DNA from: Stutzerimonas sp. S1
GTDB lineage: Bacteria; Pseudomonadota; Gammaproteobacteria; Pseudomonadales; Pseudomonadaceae
Assembly: GCF_025966695.1 (NCBI RefSeq)
Contig: NZ_JAOEIY010000006.1
Coordinates: forward strand, 310,001-374,000
Length of the DNA stretch: 64,000 nucleotides
Direction of reading: 5' to 3'
A program made the position numbers and the translations under genes. Under the pieces are notes generated by a model. It was not told where the DNA came from. It ran no database searches and saw nothing but the letters and a program-made list of their open reading frames with translations. Numbering within the stretch: the stretch's first letter is position 1; every line of letters begins with the position of its first letter. Shown here one piece after another: positions 57,569 through 64,000 of the stretch.

Positions 57569-58608
57569 CGACTTTCCTCCAGGCGCCAGCGCAGTGTTTC
57601 GCCAGCCCGCAGCGGGATCAGCTGCTGTTCGCCGAACGGCAGGCTGGCCGGCATCTCCCAGGCGTCGCGAACCAGGGTGATCTGCTCGGTGTTGCGCGGC
57701 AGGCCGTAGAAATCCGCACCGAAGTGACTGGCGAAGGCTTCCAGCTTGTTCAGTGCATTGCGCTGCTCGAATGCTTCGGCGTAGAGCTCGATGGCCGCAT
57801 GGGCGGTATAGCAGCCGGCGCAGCCGCAGGCGGACTCCTTGGCATGCTGGGCGTGTGGTGCCGAATCGGTGCCGAGGAAGAATTTCGGATTACCGCTGGT
57901 GGCCGCGTCGAGCAGTGCGTCTTGGTGCACGTTGCGCTTGAGGATGGGCAGACAGAAGAAATGCGGGCGAATGCCGCCGACCAGCATGTGGTTGCGGTTG
58001 TACAGCAAGTGGTGGGCGGTAATGGTGGCGCCGACGTTGCTGCCGGCCGCCTCGACGAACTGGACGGCGTCGCGGGTGGTGATGTGCTCGAACACAACTT
58101 TCAGCTGGGGGAAGCGCTCGGTGACGCGGCTGAGCTGCTCGTCGATGAAGTATTTTTCACGATCGAATATGTCGATCTCGCCTCGGGTGACCTCGCCGTG
58201 CACCAGCAGCGGCAGGCCGACCTCGGCCATGACTTCCAGCACCGGGAAGATATTGTCGATCTGGGTCACGCCAGATGCCGAGTTGGTTGTGGCACCGGCT
58301 GGATAGAGCTTGGCCGCGTGCACGAAGCCACTGGTCTTGGCCGCGCGGACGTCGTCGACGCTGGTGCTGTCGGTGAGGTAAAGCACCATCAGCGGTTCGA
58401 AGCGGCTGCCCGCGGGGCGGACCGCCAGGATGCGCTCGCGATATGCCTGCGCCTCGTCGGCATTGCGGACGGGTGGGACCAGGTTGGGCATGATGATCGC
58501 GCGGGCGAACTGGCGTGCGGCATCTGCCACGGTGTGTGGCAGCACCGCACCGTCGCGCAGGTGGATATGCCAGTCGTCGGGGCGCAGCAGGGTAAGTCGG
58601 TCGGACAT
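57565..58608 (-). CDS. pyrC: Dihydroorotase
   Basis: PyrC cyclises carbamoyl-aspartate to dihydroorotate (pyrimidine synthesis). The 347-residue class II enzyme has the metal pair DWHIHLRDG (H14, H16), the carbamylated-Lys block [14 protein letters not shown], and [20 protein letters not shown]. The ATG at 58608 gives the standard length; a longer frame upstream lacks similarity. Coupled to rnt. Confidence 0.97.
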   Translation of the reverse strand: MSDRLTLLRPDDWHIHLRDGAVLPHTVADAARQFARAIIMPNLVPPVRNADEAQAYRERILAVRPAGSRFEPLMVLYLTDSTSVDDVRAAKTSGFVHAAKLYPAGATTNSASGVTQIDNIFPVLEVMAEVGLPLLVHGEVTRGEIDIFDREKYFIDEQLSRVTERFPQLKVVFEHITTRDAVQFVEAAGSNVGATITAHHLLYNRNHMLVGGIRPHFFCLPILKRNVHQDALLDAATSGNPKFFLGTDSAPHAQHAKESACGCAGCYTAHAAIELYAEAFEQRNALNKLEAFASHFGADFYGLPRNTEQITLVRDAWEMPASLPFGEQQLIPLRAGETLRWRLEESR

Positions 58609-58733
58609 GCGGGGTTTCCAGGCGGGTGAAACGTGCGCGAATGCTACCGGAAAAGCCTGGCTGCGGCACGTGGCGCTGCGTCGGCGGCGCGCGATGTGAC
58701 GGAGCGGCAGATCTCGAGACGGTGGCCGATCGC

Positions 58734-58760
58734 TCAAGTTTTGTAGCGCTGCTCCGATAC
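58734..58760 (+). promoter_or_regulatory. Candidate FliA (sigma-28) promoter of motY
   Basis: TCAAGTTT and TCCGATAC are separated by 11 bases, matching the sigma-28 pattern TAAAGTTT-N11-GCCGATAA at most positions (the CCGATA core is intact). It ends 34 bases before the motY start. Confidence 0.7.
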
Positions 58761-58794
58761 CCAAAGGGAATGCGTTTTCTGCGGAGTTCTCCCC

Positions 58795-59688
58795 GTGCGC
58801 CTGCGTCCGCTCGTGCTGTGTTGTCTGTTGGCCTCTCCGGCCGACGCTATAACTTTCCAGACCCGTCTGGAGAGGGTGCAATGGCACGTCGAAGGTGATC
58901 AGTTCGAATGCCGTCTGATCCAGCCGATCGCCGGCTTCGGCAGCGGGCAATTCGTGCGTCGAGCCGGCGAAGAGGCAATCTTCCGTCTGCAGTCGCCGCA
59001 GCGCTGGCTGGGTGTCGGTTCGGCCACACTGTTTGCTGCGGCAGCGCCTTGGCAGCCGGCTCGTGGAGACATCAACCTCGGTGTGGTGTCAGTGGGAGGC
59101 GGCGAGATCCCGTTCAGCAGTTCGAACCTGCAAGCCGGCCGCCTGCTCAGCGGGTTGCTCGAGGGGCGTAGTCCGGTGGTGCGCCACCGCACGCTGCATG
59201 GCGGAGAATCGCTGGAGGTTCGCCTGCTGCCGGCGCGCTTCGCCAAGGCGTACGAGGACTATCGCGTCTGTGCCGCCAAGCTGTTGCCGGTCAACTTCGA
59301 TCAGGTGCGTCAGTCTCAGGTCGGCTTTCCTTCTGGCGATGTGGCGCTGGATGATGTTGCCCGTGCCAAGCTGGACATCGTTATGCAATTCCTCAAGGCC
59401 GACCCCAGCGTCAATCGCATCCTGCTCGACGGGCATTCGGATAACAGCGGCAATCGCCTGACCAATCGCGACTTGTCCCGCCGGCGGGCGTTGGCGGTGA
59501 AGGAGTACCTGCAGGCCAACGGCGTGCCTGAGGAGCAGATCACGCTGCGCTTCCACGGCGAGCGCTATCCGCTGGTGCGCAACGACAGCGAGGCTGCGCG
59601 GGCCAAGAATCGCCGCGTAACCCTGCGTCTGCAACGCGAGCCGACGGATTCGATGGCTTCGTCGCCCGGCGGCGCGCCGTCCTCCTGA
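58795..59688 (+). CDS. motY: Flagellar motor T-ring protein MotY-like (OmpA family)
   Basis: The 297-residue product has a signal peptide (cleaved near PADA), a beta-rich N-terminal domain of MotY type ([21 protein letters not shown] near 20) and an OmpA-like C-terminal domain. The latter includes [27 protein letters not shown] and [21 protein letters not shown] for peptidoglycan binding. MotY forms the T ring that stabilises stators in polar motors. GGAG precedes the GTG. The FliA-type promoter and the argG/pyrC neighbourhood agree with the motY assignment. Confidence 0.88.
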   Translation: MRLRPLVLCCLLASPADAITFQTRLERVQWHVEGDQFECRLIQPIAGFGSGQFVRRAGEEAIFRLQSPQRWLGVGSATLFAAAAPWQPARGDINLGVVSVGGGEIPFSSSNLQAGRLLSGLLEGRSPVVRHRTLHGGESLEVRLLPARFAKAYEDYRVCAAKLLPVNFDQVRQSQVGFPSGDVALDDVARAKLDIVMQFLKADPSVNRILLDGHSDNSGNRLTNRDLSRRRALAVKEYLQANGVPEEQITLRFHGERYPLVRNDSEAARAKNRRVTLRLQREPTDSMASSPGGAPSS

Positions 59689-59732
59689 CGCCCTGCCGGC
59701 GCGCGCCCCTGTAAAACCGCCGCCACGATCGG

Positions 59733-59738
59733 TAGAAT
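59733..59738 (+). promoter_or_regulatory. Candidate -10 element of argG
   Basis: TAGAAT lies 35 bases before the argG ATG in a CGGTAGAATCC context; no good -35. Confidence 0.4.
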
Positions 59739-59772
59739 CCTCGGTTTTCCGTACAACCGTGGAGCTGATGGC

Positions 59773-60990
<1,218 letters not shown>

Positions 60991-61016
60991 TAAGCTGCGC
61001 CGACCGAGCCTGACCT

Positions 61017-61046
61017 GACCCCGGCCATGCGCCGGGGTCTTGTTTT
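61017..61046 (+). terminator. Terminator after argG
   Basis: GACCCCGGC and GCCGGGGTC arms around CATGC, followed by TTGTTTT. Confidence 0.8.
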
Positions 61047-61085
61047 CTGCTCCGCCTACGCGGGCCGAACGAGGAGAACCAACCC

Positions 61086-61478
61086 ATGAGATTGCTGCAT
61101 ACCATGCTGCGTGTAGGCGACATGGACAAGTCCATCGCCTTCTATACCGAAGTGCTGGGCATGACCTTGCTACGGCGCAAGGATTATCCGGATGGACAAT
61201 TCACCCTGGCCTTCGTGGGCTACGGTGACGAGGCCCACAACAGCGTGATCGAGCTGACCCACAACTGGGGCGTGGACAGCTACGACCTGGGGGACGGCTA
61301 TGGCCATATCGCCCTGGAGGTGGAGGATGTCTACAAGGCTTGCGAAGACATCCGTGCCCGTGGCGGCAAGATCACCCGTGAGCCGGGGCCGATGAAGCAC
61401 GGCTCGAGCATCCTCGCTTTCGTTGAGGATCCGGATGGATACAAGATCGAGCTGCTATCGCCGCAGCGGCGCGACTGA
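61086..61478 (+). CDS. gloA: Lactoylglutathione lyase (glyoxalase I)
   Basis: Glyoxalase I isomerises the methylglyoxal-glutathione hemithioacetal. The 130-residue short-form enzyme has the four metal ligands at the positions known from E. coli GloA: H5, E56, H74 and E122. The short length favours the Ni2+/Co2+-type class. GAGGAG precedes the ATG. Confidence 0.96.
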   Translation: MRLLHTMLRVGDMDKSIAFYTEVLGMTLLRRKDYPDGQFTLAFVGYGDEAHNSVIELTHNWGVDSYDLGDGYGHIALEVEDVYKACEDIRARGGKITREPGPMKHGSSILAFVEDPDGYKIELLSPQRRD

Positions 61479-61485
61479 CACGCAT

Positions 61486-61512
61486 AAAAAAAGCCCCTAG
61501 CGGGGCTTTTTT
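61486..61512. terminator. Bidirectional terminator between gloA and the 59-residue gene
   Basis: AAAAAAAGCCCC and GGGGCTTTTTT arms around a TAG-centred loop. Its right T-run overlaps the stop codon of the convergent minus-strand gene. Confidence 0.88.
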
Positions 61513-61690
61513 ATAGATCGAAATCGAAGTCGTTGAGCTGTTTTTGCAGACGTCGCTCTTCGAGCAGGTTGTCGATGATCCGCCGCTTGGTCAGGTTGGT
61601 CTTGGCGACTTCCACTGGAGCATCGGTGCTCTCTTCATCTTCTTCCGCGATGAAATCGTCTTCGATCTGGATATCTTCTTTCTCGGCCAC
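61511..61690 (-). CDS. Small acidic hypothetical protein (59 residues)
   Basis: Reading the minus strand from GTG 61690 gives VAEKEDIQIEDDFIAEED, then a short EESTDAPVEVA linker, and a basic helix with TKRRIIDNLLEERRLQKQL ending NDFDFDL. GGAG lies seven bases before the GTG. The acidic front and basic helix, the clean ribosome site and the terminator right after it all argue for a real gene. I recall a similar short gene next to nth in P. aeruginosa (unchecked). Function unknown. Confidence 0.75.
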   Translation of the reverse strand: MAEKEDIQIEDDFIAEEDEESTDAPVEVAKTNLTKRRIIDNLLEERRLQKQLNDFDFDL

Positions 61691-61797
61691 TTGTTCACTC
61701 CAAGGCTACTGGGCGCTCTGGCGCACCTTATAGCGGCAAAGTCAGGTCCGGTAAAAAAGATTTTTTCAATCGTGACCGAAGGTTTTGACGAGTGCGC

Positions 61798-62436
61798 TCA
61801 ATCGTCGGAAGTCTTGTGTTTGTATTCGCACAGGTCTTCGATTCGACAGCTGCCACACAGCGGTTTGCGTGCCTTGCAAACATAACGACCATGCAGGATC
61901 AGCCAGTGGTGCGCATCGAGCAGGTACTGCTTGGGGACGAACTTGATCAGCTTGCGTTCGACTTCCAGCACGTTCTTGCCCGGCGCGATGCCGGTGCGGT
62001 TGCTCACGCGGAATATGTGGGTATCCACTGCCATGGTGAACTGGCGAAAGGCCGTGTTGAGCACCACATTGGCAGTCTTGCGGCCAACGCCGGGTAGCGC
62101 CTCGAGCTCCTCGCGATTGTCGGGCACGCGGCTGCCATGCTTCTCCACCAGCATCCGACAGGTTTCGATGACGTTCTTCGCCTTGCTCGGGTACAGGCCG
62201 ATGGTCTTGATGTACTCGCAAAGGCCGTCATAGCCAAGGGCATAGATGGCTTCCGGGGTATTGGCCACTGGAAACAATCTGGCCGTGGCCTTGTTTACGC
62301 CAACGTCGGTCGCTTGGGCCGACAGGATGACGGCGATCAGCAGCTCGAACGGCGTGCTGTAGGCCAGTTCGGTCTTCGGTTCGGGATTTTCTTCGTGCAG
62401 CCGTCGGAAGATTTCTCGGCGTTTCTCGGCGTTCAT
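61798..62436 (-). CDS. nth: Endonuclease III
   Basis: Nth is a DNA glycosylase/AP lyase for oxidised pyrimidines. The 212-residue product has the HhH motif LPGVGRKTA with catalytic K120, D138 in VDTHIFRVSNR, and the 4Fe-4S cysteines C187, C194, C197 and C203, all at E. coli positions. ATG 62436 is used; an in-frame extension to 62553 overlaps rsxE. It follows rsxE by 37 bp, the common arrangement. Confidence 0.97.
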   Translation of the reverse strand: MNAEKRREIFRRLHEENPEPKTELAYSTPFELLIAVILSAQATDVGVNKATARLFPVANTPEAIYALGYDGLCEYIKTIGLYPSKAKNVIETCRMLVEKHGSRVPDNREELEALPGVGRKTANVVLNTAFRQFTMAVDTHIFRVSNRTGIAPGKNVLEVERKLIKFVPKQYLLDAHHWLILHGRYVCKARKPLCGSCRIEDLCEYKHKTSDD

Positions 62437-62473
62437 CGAGATGCCTGCGCCGCTGCTCGTCTGTGGCTGAAGC

Positions 62474-63187
62474 TCATTCGATGACTCCGGTGACGCGGAC
62501 CCGACGGCTCGGTGCGGCGACTTTCGGCTGGCGAGCCGCCGCGCGTACCGCAAGTTGCTGGTCGATTCGGTTCTTCAGCGCAATCAACAGGCCGAGGACG
62601 ATGAATGCGCCAGGCGGCAGGATCGCCAACAGGAAGCCTTTGTAATCGCTGACCAGGGTGATCTGCCAGTCGGCGGCCAGCGGGCCGAGCAACAACTGCA
62701 TATTGGCGAACAGCGCACCAGTGCCGAGCAGCTCGCGGATGCCGCCGAGCACCACCAGCACCAGGCAGAAACCAAGCCCCATGACCAGGCCGTCGAAGCC
62801 AGCTACCAGAGGTTTGTGCTTGGCGGCGAAGCCGTCGGCACGGCCCAGAATGACGCAGTTGGTGGTGATCAGCGGAATGAAAATGCCGAGGATCTGATAC
62901 AGCTCGTAGGTGAACGCCTGCATCAGCAGTTCGATGCAGGTAGTCAACGCGGCGATGATCATGACGAACGCTGGCAGGCGTACGGCAGTGTTGACCACGC
63001 TACGCACCAGCGATACGGCGACGTTCGAGCAGGTCAGTACGAGCATGGTCGCCAGCCCCAGCCCGAGTGCGTTGACCGCGGAGTTGCTCACGCCCAGCAG
63101 CGGGCACAGCCCCAGCAGCTGCACCAGTCCGGGGTTGTTCTTCCACAGTCCGTTGAGGGTCAGTTCGCGGTAGCTGGGCGTGCTCAT
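62474..63187 (-). CDS. rsxE: Electron transport complex subunit RsxE
   Basis: Inner-membrane subunit (237 residues, about six membrane helices) of the Rnf/Rsx complex. The opening [46 protein letters not shown] and FVLPPGAFI-like FAILPPGAF segments ([18 protein letters not shown]) identify the family. The start overlaps the rsxG stop (ATGA). A 30-residue basic C-terminal tail is longer than in E. coli. Confidence 0.95.
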   Translation of the reverse strand: MSTPSYRELTLNGLWKNNPGLVQLLGLCPLLGVSNSAVNALGLGLATMLVLTCSNVAVSLVRSVVNTAVRLPAFVMIIAALTTCIELLMQAFTYELYQILGIFIPLITTNCVILGRADGFAAKHKPLVAGFDGLVMGLGFCLVLVVLGGIRELLGTGALFANMQLLLGPLAADWQITLVSDYKGFLLAILPPGAFIVLGLLIALKNRIDQQLAVRAAARQPKVAAPSRRVRVTGVIE

Positions 63188-63945
63188 GGCTTGCTCCCTT
63201 GCGGTGCGACGGCAGGCTCGTCCGCGCGCAGTTCATCGCGGGTCGCCGCTGTACCGGCGCGCGAATGGGTGGTCGGGCCGGACTCGCCGGTAACCGTGTC
63301 GGAAGCCTCTGTCGTAGGAGCAGCAGGAGCTAGCAGCTCGTGCTTGTGCGCATCGAAGTACTGCAATGCGCGGTGCACCGCACCGACCACCGCTCGTGGG
63401 GTAATGGTGGCGCCGGCGAACTGGTCGAATTCGCCGCGGTCTTTCTTCACCGCCCAGCCCGACTCATCCGGGTCGGTGAGTGATTTGCCATCGAAACCGT
63501 GAACCCAGTTGCTTTTAGCCAGCTCGATCTTGTCGCCCAGGCCCGGTGTCTCGCGATGGCTCAGTACGCGCACGCCAGCCAGCCGACCGTCGCTGAGCAC
63601 GCCGACCAGCAGGCGGATGGCGCCGCCGTAGCCATCAGGTGCTGTGACCTGCAGGATCACCGCAACGGGCTGTCCGTCCTTGCTCGCAACGTAGGCGGGC
63701 AATGGGCGTTTGTTGCCCAGCAGGTGGTCGTGCACTTCGATGGCGTGATCGAGCAGCTGATTGTCGTAACTCCCGGCCGGCAGGATTTCACCAAGGGCTC
63801 GTATCTGCGCGTTGCGTTCCGCGGCCTCGATACGTTCGGCAGTGCCTTGCTGGAGCAGTGTGACCGTGCCGACGGTGGCGATGGCAAACAGGCCAAGCAC
63901 TGCGGCGTTCTTCAGCATCGAACGGCTGATTTCCGGAAGCATCAT
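63184..63945 (-). CDS. rsxG: Electron transport complex subunit RsxG
   Basis: This 253-residue flavoprotein subunit has one N-terminal membrane helix (12-32). The periplasmic domain carries [11 protein letters not shown], and [12 protein letters not shown] is where FMN is expected on Thr 180 of the GAT motif. A C-terminal extension (about 207-253, Ala/Pro/Thr/Glu-rich) goes beyond the usual end. Two ATGs are possible (63945, 63942). It starts one base after the rsxD stop. Confidence 0.93.
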   Translation of the reverse strand: MMLPEISRSMLKNAAVLGLFAIATVGTVTLLQQGTAERIEAAERNAQIRALGEILPAGSYDNQLLDHAIEVHDHLLGNKRPLPAYVASKDGQPVAVILQVTAPDGYGGAIRLLVGVLSDGRLAGVRVLSHRETPGLGDKIELAKSNWVHGFDGKSLTDPDESGWAVKKDRGEFDQFAGATITPRAVVGAVHRALQYFDAHKHELLAPAAPTTEASDTVTGESGPTTHSRAGTAATRDELRADEPAVAPQGSKP

Positions 63946-63946
63946 G

Positions 63947-64000
63947 TCATTCGCCCAGCTTGAAGCCGCGCTCGGCCTTGCGGTGGCCGTAAGTGCGCGG
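63947..64000 (-). CDS. rsxD: RsxD C-terminus (partial, cut by window edge)
   Basis: Only the last 17 codons are in the window: [17 protein letters not shown] then TGA at 63947-63949. The short basic tail, frame and position directly before rsxG identify it as the end of RsxD. Confidence 0.8.
   Translation of the reverse strand, partial: PRTYGHRKAERGFKLGE

Overview
The window reads as chromosomal backbone of a gamma-proteobacterium of the Pseudomonas / Stutzerimonas group. Supporting signs are high GC, an MvaT-type H-NS analogue beside sbcB and purU, a MotY-type polar flagellar gene, the trmD block (ffh-rpsP-rimM-trmD-rplS), an rsx/rnf electron-transport end beside nth, and local gene orders that I recall from P. 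aeruginosa (fumarase - diguanylate cyclase - ferredoxin reductase - pyruvate kinase; pyrC/rnt beside motY and argG). Assignment to the P. stutzeri branch is inference. There is no rRNA, tRNA, CRISPR array, insertion sequence or prophage that I can support.

Layout. 1-7.8 kb: a DJ-1/PfpI protein, a VF530 protein, class I fumarase, a membrane diguanylate cyclase overlapping an Fe-S flavoreductase, pyruvate kinase, and a short strip of envelope genes ending in a PilZ protein. 7.8-14.6 kb: a tightly coupled five-gene minus-strand operon coding for an RDD-SpoIIM fusion, a DUF4129 protein, a DUF4350 protein, a MoxR AAA+ ATPase and a DUF58 protein. It is the best candidate here for a poorly described system. 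14.8-20.1 kb: sbcB, mvaT, purU, a small protein, a HerA-like ATPase and a 72-residue protein. 20.4-24.6 kb: a stand-alone bifunctional mannose-6-P isomerase / GDP-mannose pyrophosphorylase, a 0.7 kb gap without a convincing gene, yaaA, and a cation diffusion facilitator with a His-Glu hexanucleotide repeat. 24.8-31.1 kb: PIN-PhoH ATPase, moaCDE, rhlB, a cNMP-fold diguanylate cyclase, and an esterase.

31.2-37.2 kb: an aapJQMP amino-acid ABC transporter with a sigma-54-type promoter, then an orphan cytochrome-d1-like (NirF-like) beta-propeller. 37.3-47.8 kb: purL, a NIF3-type small protein, an L,D-transpeptidase, two divergent Nudix hydrolases, a gamma-carbonic-anhydrase-like protein, a DUF1289 protein, purT, a CorC/CNNM protein and a CcsA-like membrane protein. 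47.9-56.8 kb: ffh, the ribosomal/tRNA block, xerD, dsbC, a GFA-type protein, hom and thrC. 56.9-64.0 kb: rnt-pyrC, motY behind a FliA-type promoter, argG, gloA, a 59-residue acidic protein, nth, and rsxE-rsxG with the last codons of rsxD.

Functional themes are central metabolism and nucleotide synthesis (fumA, pyk, purL, purT, purU, pyrC, argG, hom, thrC), translation and secretion (ffh, rpsP, rimM, trmD, rplS), c-di-GMP signalling (two GGDEF proteins and one PilZ protein, all carrying intact key motifs), and envelope or redox functions. Most genes are ordinary housekeeping genes. The less explained parts are the MoxR module, the orphan d1-like protein and several small conserved-looking proteins.
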